Shown here one piece after another: positions 14,280-21,932 of a stretch of 64,000 bases of DNA (positions are counted from its first letter, which is position 1; every line of letters starts with the position of its first letter). Made by a program: the position numbers and the translations under genes. The notes beneath the pieces were generated by a model, which did not search any database, was not told the DNA's origin, and saw only the letters and a program-made list of their open reading frames with translations. The DNA comes from Jiangella mangrovi (GTDB taxonomy: Bacteria > Actinomycetota > Actinomycetes > Jiangellales > Jiangellaceae): the NCBI RefSeq assembly GCF_014204975.1, contig NZ_JACHMM010000001.1, forward strand, positions 1,922,001 through 1,986,000, given 5' to 3'.

Positions 14280-15339
14280 ATGCCCTCACAGCGGTCGGCG
14301 TGGTGCCGCGCCCGCAACGCCGGCACGGCCGGCGGGTGCGGAAGTGGAAAGCGACGGCGGACAGGAGCACGAGCGGTCCCCACAGGACGAGGGACATCGC
14401 CGGGATGTGCGACACCCAAGTCATCGGGACGTCGGTTCCGGCGTAGTAGCCGGGTTCTCCAGCGGCGAACCGGATCAGACCCGGGATCAGCAGTGTCCCG
14501 ATGCCGCTGAGGCCGACCCCGCACACTGTCGCCATCGCGATGGGGAACCAGTGCGGAACCGGCCTGCCGGCGAGGCCAAGGACCGAGCGCGGCCAGACCT
14601 GGCTCCAGGGCCGTGTCAGACCGAAGCACAGCAGACCGCCGCCCATCGCCATCGCGGCCAGGGCGAGCTCCATGTAGGTCGTCGCGTGTCCGGGGTTGGC
14701 CGCAGCGAGCCGGTCCAGAAACGCCTCGGTGGTGCCGACCGGTATGCCGAACGCCCAGAGGATCCGGACGACCGCGTAGCCGAGCGGCGCGACGAAGGCG
14801 GCGAGCGCGGTGATGAGGCCGAGCTTCGCCCACCTGTCCCGGTTCCAGCCAGGCCGGTCGCTGCGTCCGCAGCTCACGCACGCACCTCGGGTGGCCCGGG
14901 CGTACGCCGTCGTCGCCGCGGCCAGCGCCATGCCGGCGTAGGCCAGCAGGACCAGATGGACCGTCACCCACGAGAGTCGTTTGACGTTCAGCAGGTTGAG
15001 CACCGGTATGGCGTCGAGCGACTGCGGCCCGGGGAGGACGAGGGACAGGAACAGCGCCGAGACCCAGCCGAGCGTCAGGAGCACCGGCCGCAACGCGCCG
15101 CCGAGCCTCATGCGCATCAGGGTCACGGCAAGGGCCAGGATGCTCCCACCCACGATCGTGGCGGTCTGCACCACATCGGGAGGCAGGTCGGCCAGCCAGT
15201 GCTGGTCGAACGTGCTCTCCGGATTCGACGGCCGGGCGAAGGCGTACGGCGCCCCGACGGTCCAGGCCAGCGCAGCGAGAACGTAGCCGGCGACGACGAC
15301 CAGGACGAAGGTGGCGGACCATCGCGGCCACTGGGACAT
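14278..15339 (-). CDS. Polytopic membrane protein with two CxxC pairs
   Basis: I do not recognise the family. The 353-residue product has at least seven hydrophobic segments, the first being WSATFVLVVVAGYVLAALAW. A CVSCGRS pair (about residue 155) lies in a loop and a second pair, CRRCGRG, is near the C-terminus; together they could bind a metal or form disulfides. The second half is periodic with the first, with segments ending in similar loops. It is transcribed toward tRNA-Ile and separated from the next gene by 135 bases. Function cannot be inferred. Confidence 0.7.
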   Translation of the reverse strand: MSQWPRWSATFVLVVVAGYVLAALAWTVGAPYAFARPSNPESTFDQHWLADLPPDVVQTATIVGGSILALAVTLMRMRLGGALRPVLLTLGWVSALFLSLVLPGPQSLDAIPVLNLLNVKRLSWVTVHLVLLAYAGMALAAATTAYARATRGACVSCGRSDRPGWNRDRWAKLGLITALAAFVAPLGYAVVRILWAFGIPVGTTEAFLDRLAAANPGHATTYMELALAAMAMGGGLLCFGLTRPWSQVWPRSVLGLAGRPVPHWFPIAMATVCGVGLSGIGTLLIPGLIRFAAGEPGYYAGTDVPMTWVSHIPAMSLVLWGPLVLLSAVAFHFRTRRPCRRCGRGTTPTAVRA

Positions 15340-15437
15340 GGCACCACCTTGCCGAGCAGTGCCAGCCGCCGAGCCCCCCGTGCGGGCGATCCCGCTCCCT
15401 CGCTCGTGGGAGGTTCCAGCACGTCGCCGATCGGGGA

Positions 15438-15466
15438 CCCTGCCGACGCGGGCCCTGAGTTAGGCT
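15438..15466 (+). promoter_or_regulatory. Candidate leaderless promoter of the DUF305 gene
   Basis: TAGGCT (15461-15466) lies 8 bases before the GTG at 15475, with a weak -35-like TGCCGA near 15441. Such spacing predicts a transcript starting at or next to the start codon. No Shine-Dalgarno sequence is present, which fits leaderless translation, common in actinobacteria. Confidence 0.4.
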
Positions 15467-15474
15467 CGATCCCC

Positions 15475-16026
15475 GTGAGGACGGTGCCCCGGTTGCTGAC
15501 GCTGTCCGCCGTCCTCGCCGCCGCCCCCGCGCTCGCTGGCTGTGGGTCGTCCGATGAGGGGTCCGACGGCGCCGCCTACAGCCCCGCGGACGTCCAGTTC
15601 GCGCGGCAGATGATCCCGCACCACGCCCAGGCGGTCGAGATGGCGGACATGCTGCCGGCCGACGGCGTCAGCCCCGAGCTGGTCGAGCTCGCGGCCGGCA
15701 TCGCCGGTGCCCAGCAACCCGAGATCGACCGGATGACGGCCATGCTGGAGCGCTGGGGTTTCGTCCCGCCGCCGCTGACGGGCGGCCATTCGCACGAGAT
15801 GGCCGGCATGCTGACCGAGGACGACCTCGCCGCACTGGGCGCCGCGACCGGCGCGGAGTTCGAGCGGATGTGGCTCACGATGATGATCGAGCACCACGAG
15901 GGCGCCGTCGACATGGCCGAGGACCAGCTGGCCGGCGGATCCGACGCGGAGGCCCGCGAGCTGGCGGAGGAGATCGTCGAGGTGCAGGAGGACGAGATCG
16001 CGCGGATGGAGCGGATGCTCGGGTGA
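15475..16026 (+). CDS. DUF305 family secreted lipoprotein
   Basis: This 183-residue protein starts with a lipoprotein signal (VRTVPRLLTLSAVLAAAPALAGC; lipobox LAGC), then a DUF305 ferritin-like helical domain. The paired family motifs are visible: FARQMIPHHAQAVEMADM and WLTMMIEHHEGAVDMAED, both with the His-His pair suited to metal binding. It should sit on the outer face of the membrane. DUF305 proteins often occur with copper or other metal handling, but no metal gene is adjacent, so a role in metal binding is only inferred. Confidence 0.9.
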   Translation: MRTVPRLLTLSAVLAAAPALAGCGSSDEGSDGAAYSPADVQFARQMIPHHAQAVEMADMLPADGVSPELVELAAGIAGAQQPEIDRMTAMLERWGFVPPPLTGGHSHEMAGMLTEDDLAALGAATGAEFERMWLTMMIEHHEGAVDMAEDQLAGGSDAEARELAEEIVEVQEDEIARMERMLG

Positions 16027-16108
16027 TTCGGACGTCACTGTGATGTGACCCCGATCTCTGCGTTAACCTCACACGAGATGTCGAACCACCGTCTGGAGGC
16101 GGACCATC

Positions 16109-16249
16109 GTGTTCAACAAGAAGATCCTGTTCGGAGCGGTGCTGGCCGTGGTGGGCTACCTCGGCTACCGCCGTTACCAGTCCGGACGGGCCGAGCAGGA
16201 CCTGTGGGCCGAGGCCACGGATCCGATCCCGCCCGCCGACCCGCGCTGA
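16109..16249 (+). CDS. DLW-39 family small protein
   Basis: This 46-residue protein begins MFNKKILFGAVLAVVGYLGY, a single membrane-type helix, and continues with RRYQSGRAEQDLWAEATDPI, which contains the DLW motif of the small actinobacterial DLW-39 family usually found near gyrA. The start is GTG 16109 with GGAGG about 10 bases upstream. A strong hairpin follows the stop. The function is unknown. Confidence 0.85.
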   Translation: MFNKKILFGAVLAVVGYLGYRRYQSGRAEQDLWAEATDPIPPADPR

Positions 16250-16262
16250 ACCACCCGTTCCG

Positions 16263-16312
16263 ACGGCCACGTGCGCCCCTCGCCGCTGTGCGAGGGCCCG
16301 CGTGGCCGTTCT
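16263..16312 (+). terminator. Terminator after the DLW-39 gene
   Basis: ACGGCCACG (16263-16271) pairs with CGTGGCCGT (16301-16309), and inside it CCTCGC (16278-16283) pairs with GCGAGG (16290-16295) around a 6-base loop. A T-rich TCTGTGTTC follows. This is a strong two-tier intrinsic terminator. Confidence 0.75.
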
Positions 16313-16336
16313 GTGTTCCGGGGCGTGTCTTTCGAG

Positions 16337-16365
16337 TTGAAGTTGACGTAGCGTCAACGAATATC
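16337..16365 (+). promoter_or_regulatory. MerR-type promoter with operator dyad in the spacer
   Basis: TTGAAG (16337-16342) and AATATC (16360-16365) are separated by 17 bases. The spacer is almost wholly filled by the perfect dyad GTTGACGTAGCGTCAAC (16342-16358). MerR-family regulators bind dyads in this position and distort the promoter, and the merR gene starts 29 bases downstream. Autoregulation is therefore likely. If the -10 is taken one or two bases later, spacing rises to 18-19, as is typical of MerR promoters. Confidence 0.65.
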
Positions 16366-16394
16366 GTCGTGGACGGATCGGAGAGTCCGGTCCG

Positions 16395-17165
16395 GTGAAC
16401 GACACGGCACCCACCATGAGCTGGTCGATCAACGAGGTGGCGCGGGCGTCCGGCGTGACGTCGCGGACGCTGCGGCACTACCACGCGATCGGCCTGCTCG
16501 ACCCGGCGTGGACGGCCGACGGTGGCCGGCGCCACTACGAGCAGGAGCAGTTGCTGCGGTTGCAGCGGATCCTGCTGCTGCGCGAGCTCGGGCTCGGCCT
16601 CGACGCGATCGGCGAGATCCTCGAGACCCAGGGCGGCGCCGGCACGGTCGACGTGCTGCGGCGGCACCGCTCCTGGCTGCTGGCCGAGCGCGACCGGATC
16701 GACCGGCTGGTGGCGACCGTGGAAGACACCATGACCACCCTGGAGAAGGGAGGGACCATGACGGCGAACTCGATGTTCGCGGGATTCGAGCAGAACCCCT
16801 ACGAGGACGAGGCGCGCTCGCGCTTCGGCGACCAGGCGATCGACGACGCGACCGTGCGGATGCGCGGCTGGTCGAAGGACCAGGCCGAGCAGGCACGCAG
16901 CGGCTTCAGGACGGTGCTGTCCGCCCTGACCGCCCTGCGCGCCGACGGCGTACCCGTCGGCGACCCGCGGGTGCAGGAGGCCATCGACGAGCACTACCGG
17001 TGGATCTGCCTGTTCTGGACGCCGAACCGTTCGGCCTACGAAGGCTTGGCCGACCTCTACGTCGACGACGAGCGCTTCCGGCAGAACATCGGCCAGGGCG
17101 ACGACGCACTGGTCGAGTACGTCCGCGACGCGATGAAGGTCTACGCACGCGAGCGGCTCGCGTAG
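16395..17165 (+). CDS. MerR family regulator with TipAS-type effector domain
   Basis: This 256-residue regulator has an N-terminal MerR winged helix (SWSINEVARASGVTSRTLRHYHAIGLLDP, then GGRRHYEQEQLLRLQRILLLRELG), a dimerisation coiled coil (about 85-115) and a C-terminal all-helical domain of the TipAS/antibiotic-recognition type (FAGFEQNPYEDEARSRFGDQ, HYRWICLFW, YVDDERFRQNIGQGDDALVEYVRDAMKVYA). TipAL-like proteins sense bound small molecules and activate their own promoter. I chose GTG 16395 because a GGAGAG precedes it; ATG 16416 is possible. The internal ATG at 16758 could yield a free effector domain, as known for tipA. Confidence 0.9.
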   Translation: MNDTAPTMSWSINEVARASGVTSRTLRHYHAIGLLDPAWTADGGRRHYEQEQLLRLQRILLLRELGLGLDAIGEILETQGGAGTVDVLRRHRSWLLAERDRIDRLVATVEDTMTTLEKGGTMTANSMFAGFEQNPYEDEARSRFGDQAIDDATVRMRGWSKDQAEQARSGFRTVLSALTALRADGVPVGDPRVQEAIDEHYRWICLFWTPNRSAYEGLADLYVDDERFRQNIGQGDDALVEYVRDAMKVYARERLA

Positions 17166-17314
17166 GCGTGGGTATGGTCACGGGTTCGGAAGAGCTGCAG
17201 ATCTCCCGGCCCTCCGGCCGGTGTGGGTGAAGAATTCGCTGTCCAGCGCGGTCACGCGCTATGGTTGTCGGCGCGGTTCGGCCCCGCGCACAGCGTGGGT
17301 GCCGCTCCGCACCA

Positions 17315-17387
17315 GGGGACGTAGCTCAATTGGCAGAGCACCGCCTTTGCAAGGCGGGGGTTAGGGGTTCGATTCCCCTCGTCTCCA
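17315..17387 (+). tRNA. tRNA-Ala (anticodon TGC)
   Basis: The 73-base cloverleaf is complete: acceptor GGGGACG pairs with CGTCTCC, the D arm is GCTC/GAGC, the anticodon stem CCGCC/GGCGG encloses TTTGCAA with anticodon TGC, and the T arm AGGGG/CCCCT encloses TTCGATT. The discriminator is A and CCA is not encoded. A TATGGT about 50 bases upstream (17260-17265) may be its -10 element. A HAD-like reading frame begins immediately downstream. Confidence 0.97.
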
Positions 17388-17409
17388 CACCATCGCTTCT
17401 CGCGCCATC

Positions 17410-17877
17410 CTGTTCCTCGATGTCGACGGGACGCTGTTGCCGTTCGGTGGCCCGGGAACCCCGCCGGCCCCTGGTGTGACGGCGTCGTCGAACCCGTACC
17501 TGGCGCGGATCGACCGGACGCTCGGCCCGCTGCTGGCGGCTCTGGAGTGCGACCTCGTGTGGGCGACCGCTTGGATGGACGACGCCAACGAGGTGATCGC
17601 GCCGCTGCTCGGTCTGCCCCAGTTGCCGGTGGCCGATCTGCCCGGTCAGGACGGCGACGATGGTGCCGACCGGCTGCAGTGGAAGACGAAGGCGCTGATC
17701 CGGATCGCCGCCGGTCGACCGTTCGTCTGGGTCGACGACGACATCGGGCCGGCCGACCGGTGGTGGGTCGAGCTCGAGCATCCGGGCGAGGCGCTGCTGC
17801 ACCGGGTCGAGCCCGCCGTGGGGCTGACCGCGGCGGATGTCGCCCTCATCGCCACCTGGCTCGTGAAGCACAGCTGA
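17410..17877 (+). CDS. HAD-like hydrolase domain protein, start codon abnormal
   Basis: The translation contains the HAD motif I (LFLDVDGTLLPFGGPGT), a middle section VWATAWMDDANEVIAPLLG and a motif IV-like FVWVDDDIGPADRWWVELEH, giving about 155 residues, close to small HAD proteins. No ATG or GTG lies in frame upstream of motif I: the frame is open only back into tRNA-Ala (stop at 17362). The nearest codons are CTG 17410 and ATC 17392, while TTG 17437 would remove motif I. The gene either starts at a rare codon or has lost its first residues next to the tRNA. A phosphatase role is inferred from the fold only. Confidence 0.55.
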   Translation: MFLDVDGTLLPFGGPGTPPAPGVTASSNPYLARIDRTLGPLLAALECDLVWATAWMDDANEVIAPLLGLPQLPVADLPGQDGDDGADRLQWKTKALIRIAAGRPFVWVDDDIGPADRWWVELEHPGEALLHRVEPAVGLTAADVALIATWLVKHS

Positions 17878-17934
17878 AGGCGGTCTCTGGCCCGAACGAC
17901 GACGACCTGGGCGGCGAGGCTTCACGCTGCACGA

Positions 17935-18076
17935 GTGGGCGCTCACCCCGGCGCCTACACCGCACGGCGAGCACTGGAGTCGGGACTGCTGGACGAGATC
18001 CAGCTCCCACATCGTCCCGGTCCCCTACGACGACAGCCCAGAGGCCACGCACGTGCGATACCGCGTCAGCCGTTGA
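17935..18076 (+). pseudogene. Remnant of a dihydrofolate-reductase/RibD-like gene
   Basis: One frame reads GAHPGAYTARRALESGLLDEIQL, like the family segment GGAxTxRxxLxAGLVDELQL. The next frame reads HIVPVPYDDSPEATHVRYRVSR and then stops (18074-18076), like the family end HxVPVLLG...SPGVTHLRYRV. A frameshift near 18004-18008 and loss of the LLGGG...segment separate them, and the N-terminal NADPH-binding half is absent. I read this as a decayed C-terminal fragment. The similarity is from memory of the family and was not searched. Confidence 0.55.
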
Positions 18077-18131
18077 ACCTCGGTGGGCCAGAGAGGTCGA
18101 CAACCCCATCGATCCCGCCATACTCCTCGGT

Positions 18132-18572
18132 GTGACGAATGGCGTCGACCGCATCTGGGAGCACAGGACAGCCTCGATGATCGGCCTCGTTGGCCTGGTC
18201 ATGGGTCTGACCGGTTGCTCTGCGGACTCGGGAGACCCGCCGTCAGCCAGACGGTCGGCAACAGCGCCGCAGACGACCTCCCCTGCTGCGCCGACCACGA
18301 CACCCGAAAGCGTGACCGCCGAACCCGTGTGCCTGGATGCCATGCAGGCGGCCGCAGCCGAGCCGGACCCGGCCGCGGCCGACCCGCTGATCGTCGCCAC
18401 GCTCAGCGCGTGCTCGACAGCGGCCGCATGGCTCGATGCGCTGCGCGCACATCCGGCGGCCATGGGTCTCTCGGATCAGGCAGAGATCGGACGACTCGAG
18501 TTGCGGGCGAGCTGCTACGGCAACGAAGCGACTCCGGTGTGCGCTGACGCGCAGAAGAAGGGCTGGCTCTAG
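18132..18572 (+). CDS. Putative small lipoprotein
   Basis: I do not recognise the family. From GTG 18132 the product has 146 residues, with a positively charged start, a hydrophobic stretch MIGLVGLVMGL and a lipobox LTGC, then a Ser/Thr/Pro/Ala linker and a compact domain with four cysteines (CLDAMQ, LSACSTAA, RASCYGNE, VCADAQ) likely paired as disulfides. The ATG at 18177 has a better ribosome-binding site (AGGA) but gives a signal without basic residues. A strong hairpin follows. Confidence 0.5.
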   Translation: MTNGVDRIWEHRTASMIGLVGLVMGLTGCSADSGDPPSARRSATAPQTTSPAAPTTTPESVTAEPVCLDAMQAAAAEPDPAAADPLIVATLSACSTAAAWLDALRAHPAAMGLSDQAEIGRLELRASCYGNEATPVCADAQKKGWL

Positions 18573-18624
18573 TCGCTTCACCAAGGTGCTCGTCGGCGAG
18601 GAGATGACCGCCTGCCCGCTGACG

Positions 18625-18664
18625 ATCCAGGATCGGTGGGGTGATGGCACCACCGATCCTGGAT
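18625..18664. terminator. Perfect 15-bp hairpin between convergent genes
   Basis: ATCCAGGATCGGTGG (18625-18639) pairs perfectly with CCACCGATCCTGGAT (18650-18664) around a 10-base loop. It has no T tract. It lies between the lipoprotein gene and a convergent small gene, so it likely ends transcription from both sides. Confidence 0.65.
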
Positions 18665-18690
18665 GATCATGGCGCCCTCTTACGGACGCG

Positions 18691-18897
18691 CTAGGCCCGC
18701 CGGGTCTCGGCGGGCCTGATGGTCGACCCGGCGATGCGCAGGTCGTACTGGTCGACGACGAAGGTGATGTGCGCGTAGGCGTTGGCGTGGTCGCGCGCCG
18801 AACCCTCGGCCATGCCGTAGCGGATGAACTGCCGTCCCTCCCAGGGGCAGTCAACGCATTTCGCCCGGTAGCGGTACTGACCGTGCCCCGCTGTCAT
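18691..18897 (-). CDS. Small CxxC protein, function unknown
   Basis: The 68-residue product begins MTAGHGQYRYRAKCVDCPWE and has a CVDCPWEG knuckle followed by GSARDHANAYAHITFV. The two Cys and the AxxHAxxxxH-like histidines resemble small actinobacterial zinc-binding-type proteins, so metal binding is possible. I start at ATG 18897 because the upstream extension is low-complexity and Arg-rich. No partner gene is evident. Confidence 0.55.
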   Translation of the reverse strand: MTAGHGQYRYRAKCVDCPWEGRQFIRYGMAEGSARDHANAYAHITFVVDQYDLRIAGSTIRPAETRRA

Positions 18898-19037
18898 GGT
18901 TCGAGCGTAGCTGTCGACAATGCATCTGACTTGCGTAAGCACTACTGCTCTCTCGTGCGAGGTGACCGGCCACGGCCGGTCGGAGTTCTGTCCGGCCTCT
19001 CTGGCACTGTCGGCCCCTGACCGGCGAGGGGGCCACC

Positions 19038-19572
19038 GTGGGGTTGCTGGACAGATTCCGTTCCGCCCGTACGCCCACCAGTGCGATCTCTGCGCAGATC
19101 CTGGGCGGCAGTGACGACCTCGAGGTCGTGGGCGAGGTCTCGTATCAGGACGCGCTCTGGCGGATCGGCCCTGACGGAGTTCGATGACGCCTGCGAGCGC
19201 CACGACGCCGAGATGGAGACGATCCGCGCAGCCTTCATGACCAAGTGGGACAAGGTTCCGCTCCTCGAGACCTATCGTCAGATGGCCATCCGGCAGCAGA
19301 AGAAGAAAGACTGGGCCGCCTGCGTGCGCTGGACCGAGCGCGGCCTGCAGCTCTACCGGAACGACGCCGCACGTGAGGAGGCGGTGGAGGATCTCCTGAG
19401 GCGCCGGAACCGAGCCCTCGCCAAGCTCGAGGTCACGGCGCCGGCCGGCATCGACGCGCGGGTTGAGATCCTCGTGTGCTCCCGATGTGCGTCGTCGTTC
19501 GAGCGAGTGCGGGTTCGTGGACGGAAGCCCGCACTCTGCCCTGAGTGCCGGTCGGCGCCGAACGTGAACTGA
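19038..19572 (+). pseudogene. Broken HIRAN-domain-type gene
   Basis: From GTG 19038 (GGCGAGGGGG upstream) the frame reads VGLLDRFRSARTPTSAISAQ and then LEVVGEVSYQDALWRI, the start of a HIRAN-like domain, and stops at 19187. The following frame continues to 19572 with a helical region (WDKVPLLETYRQMAIRQQKK, DWAACVRWTERGLQLY) and a C-terminal zinc ribbon (CSRCASSFERVRVRG...CPEC). Most of the HIRAN domain is missing at the frame change near 19165-19185, so I read this as one gene damaged by a deletion and frameshift. Two separate small genes remain possible. Confidence 0.55.
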
Positions 19573-19585
19573 CGAGGGGACGGCG

Positions 19586-21868
19586 TCAGCTTGCGACCTC
19601 GGCGGGGGCGTCGTCCGGGGCGAGGTTGAAGTTGTGCCGGAAGACGTTGTCGGGATCGTAGCGGTGCTTGAGCTCCTGCAACCGCGCGAGGGTGGCGGGC
19701 GGGAAGGCGTCGGCGAGGCGGTCGGGACTCTGGTCGGTTTCGAAGCTGAGGTAGAGGCCGTCGAAGAAGGGGTAGAGGGTGGCCCAGACCTCGGCCATCC
19801 GCGAGGGGCTGGCGCCCATGGCCGTCACTTGGAAGTTGGCCGACCGGTAGGCGTAGGCGGTCGCGTCAGCGGGGACGTCGGAGACGGCGCCGCCGACGGA
19901 GCGGATCTGGAAGAAGTAGATCGCGCCGCTCGCCAGCGCCGCCGCGGCCGCCGCCGCGAACTCGGGCGTGATGTGCTCGAGCAGGCCGCTGTGAGCGAGA
20001 GGTTCGCCGGTCGCCACGTGCGGGGTGCCGCCGGCGTTCTGCATGATCGAGGCGTACGACGTGATCGTCACCTCCTGGTCGTAGAGGGGCGCGATCGACG
20101 CGATCTCCTGGAGCCGGGCCACCACGACCTCGGGGTCGGACGACTCGACGACGGAGCGGGACTGCGCGACCGCGGGCTGCCCGTTCCGGGGCGGACCCAT
20201 GACGAGGAAGCTGGACAGGTCGCGGGGCGCCTCCTCGACGGCCGCGCCCCAGCGGACCAGATAGTCCGCGGGATCCTCGGCGACCTGGGTGAGGAAGCCC
20301 CAGCCGACGTCGCCGACCTCGTCGACCACGAAGTCGAAGGAGGTGACGATGCCGAAGTTGCCCCCGGCGCCCCGGAGTGCCCAGAACAGGTCCGGCTGCG
20401 ACGACTCGTCGGCCCGGACCACGGAGCCGTCGGCCAGCACGATCTCGGCCGCCACCAGGTGGTCGATGGTCAGTCCGTGCGACCGCGAGAGGTACCCGAT
20501 ACCCCCGGCCGTCGCCAGCCCACCCACCCCCACGCCACCGTAGTCGCCGGACGACAGCGCCCAGCCGTGCGGTTCCAGCGCCGCCGCCACGTCGCCCCAG
20601 CGCGCGCCGGCGCCCACGCGGACCAGCCGGCGCGAGGCGTCGAGCACCGTCACCGAGTCCAGCCGGCCGACGTCGATGACGAGGCCGCCGTCGTTGGTCG
20701 ACCGTCCGCTCAGGCCGTGGCCACCGCTGCGCACGCCGAGCGGCAGGTCGGGGTGCCGGCGGGCGAACCGCATCGCCTCCACCACCTCCGACGTCGACGT
20801 GGGGCGGAGCACCAGGCCGGGCGACCCTCCGCGCAGGTAGCCGCCGCGCGCCGTCCGGTACTCCGGGTCGCCCGGCTCCACCGCTCCCGCCACCAGAGCA
20901 GCCGGCACGCCGTCGTAGTCGATCCCGGGACGACGCGCAGCCAACGCCACCGACGGTCGTACCCGCGAACCGGCCGAGCCGCCCGGCACCGCGTCATCGA
21001 CGGCGGAACGCAGCGCCGGCATGACCTCCTCGGCGAACTGCTGCAGGGTCCGCGGGTCGTCGCCCATGACGATGAAGGTGCCGACACCGTCCTCGACGAC
21101 CAGCGGGAGCAGGTCGTCGACCCAGTCCTGGCTGGTGCCCTGCAGGAATCCACCACGTGACGCAGAGAAGCGCCCGCTGATGTTCACCAGCCTCCGGATC
21201 TCGCGCGGATCCCGGCCCGCCGCCTCGGCCGCCGAATCGATGATCGCGTTGCCGCGCTTCAGGTCGCCGGGCTGCAGGTACGGCAGGCTCGGCAGCCAGC
21301 CGTCGCCCTTCTCACCGATCAGCCGCAGCATCCGCGGCTTCAGCGCGCCGATCCAGAGCGGGATCGGGTGCTGCGGCGCGGGGCCGCGCTTGGCGCCGTC
21401 CAGCCGGTAGAACTGCCCGTCGACCCGAGCGCCACCGCGGGCGTCGACGTCCCACAGGGCGCGGATGACGTCGATGGCCTCGCTCAGCGCGGTGACGGAC
21501 TCGCCCGGCGCGAGCCGCCGCCCGCCCATGGCCTCGATGGCGTCCCAGAAGCCGCCGGCGCCGAGGCCGAGCTCGGCCCGTCCGCCGGAGAGCAGGTCGA
21601 GGCTGGCCGCTGCCCGCGCGAGGACGGCCGGCGTGCGCAGCGGGATGCTGTGCACGTTGGCCGACAGCCGCACGCGCGACGTCTGGGCGGCGACCCAGGT
21701 GAGCAGCGTCCAGGTGTCGAGGAACGCCGGCTGGTACGGGTGGTCCTGGAAGGTCACGACGTCGAAGCCGAGCTGCTCGCTCAGCTGGGCGAGCGCCACG
21801 GGCTGCTGGGGCGACTGGTGGGTGGGGGTGATGAAGGTGCCGAACTCGAGACGGTGGCCGTAGTTCAC
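19586..21868 (-). CDS. Fusion of luciferase-like monooxygenase and FAD-linked (BBE-type) oxidase
   Basis: The 760-residue product joins two oxidoreductases. Residues 1 to about 310 are a luciferase-like (LLM) flavin/F420-dependent domain (LEFGTFITPTH, FQDHPYQPAF, RAELGLGAGGFW, PIPLWIGALKPRML). Residues from about 340 are a PCMH/FAD_binding_4 oxidase (GVRSGGHGLSGRSTNDGGLV with the His of the SGGH flavin site, and YGGVGVGGLATAGGIGYLSR) ending in a berberine-bridge C-terminus (HRYDPDNVFRHNFNL). I chose GTG 21868 with GGAG upstream. It is divergent from an HxlR regulator, which may control it. The substrate is unknown. Confidence 0.85.
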   Translation of the reverse strand: MNYGHRLEFGTFITPTHQSPQQPVALAQLSEQLGFDVVTFQDHPYQPAFLDTWTLLTWVAAQTSRVRLSANVHSIPLRTPAVLARAAASLDLLSGGRAELGLGAGGFWDAIEAMGGRRLAPGESVTALSEAIDVIRALWDVDARGGARVDGQFYRLDGAKRGPAPQHPIPLWIGALKPRMLRLIGEKGDGWLPSLPYLQPGDLKRGNAIIDSAAEAAGRDPREIRRLVNISGRFSASRGGFLQGTSQDWVDDLLPLVVEDGVGTFIVMGDDPRTLQQFAEEVMPALRSAVDDAVPGGSAGSRVRPSVALAARRPGIDYDGVPAALVAGAVEPGDPEYRTARGGYLRGGSPGLVLRPTSTSEVVEAMRFARRHPDLPLGVRSGGHGLSGRSTNDGGLVIDVGRLDSVTVLDASRRLVRVGAGARWGDVAAALEPHGWALSSGDYGGVGVGGLATAGGIGYLSRSHGLTIDHLVAAEIVLADGSVVRADESSQPDLFWALRGAGGNFGIVTSFDFVVDEVGDVGWGFLTQVAEDPADYLVRWGAAVEEAPRDLSSFLVMGPPRNGQPAVAQSRSVVESSDPEVVVARLQEIASIAPLYDQEVTITSYASIMQNAGGTPHVATGEPLAHSGLLEHITPEFAAAAAAALASGAIYFFQIRSVGGAVSDVPADATAYAYRSANFQVTAMGASPSRMAEVWATLYPFFDGLYLSFETDQSPDRLADAFPPATLARLQELKHRYDPDNVFRHNFNLAPDDAPAEVAS

Positions 21869-21896
21869 GACTTCAGTCTCCGGCCCACCACAGCGC

Positions 21897-21926
21897 TTGG
21901 CCAACCGCCCGTTAGTGACTTACTAT
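21897..21926 (+). promoter_or_regulatory. Candidate leaderless promoter of the HxlR gene
   Basis: TTGGCC (21897-21902) and TACTAT (21921-21926) are 18 bases apart, and the GTG at 21933 lies 6 bases after the -10 element. This predicts a leaderless message. The short divergent gap (64 bases) also contains TTAGTGACTTACTATTG, an AT-rich motif where HxlR proteins commonly bind in their own intergenic regions. Confidence 0.45.
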
Positions 21927-21932
21927 TGATGA

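Noticed and set aside
14260-15474. Continuous plus-strand open frame leading into the DUF305 gene.
   Set aside because: It crosses a terminator and lies opposite a multi-helix membrane protein; the DUF305 product begins with its lipoprotein signal at 15475.
18964-18981. Palindrome GACCGGCC-AC-GGCCGGTC before the HIRAN remnant.
   Set aside because: The 2-base loop and high GC make a chance match likely; no second copy or linked promoter was found.
17315-19600. Integrated element with tRNA-Ala as attachment site.
   Set aside because: No integrase gene and no repeated tRNA 3' end were seen in the window.
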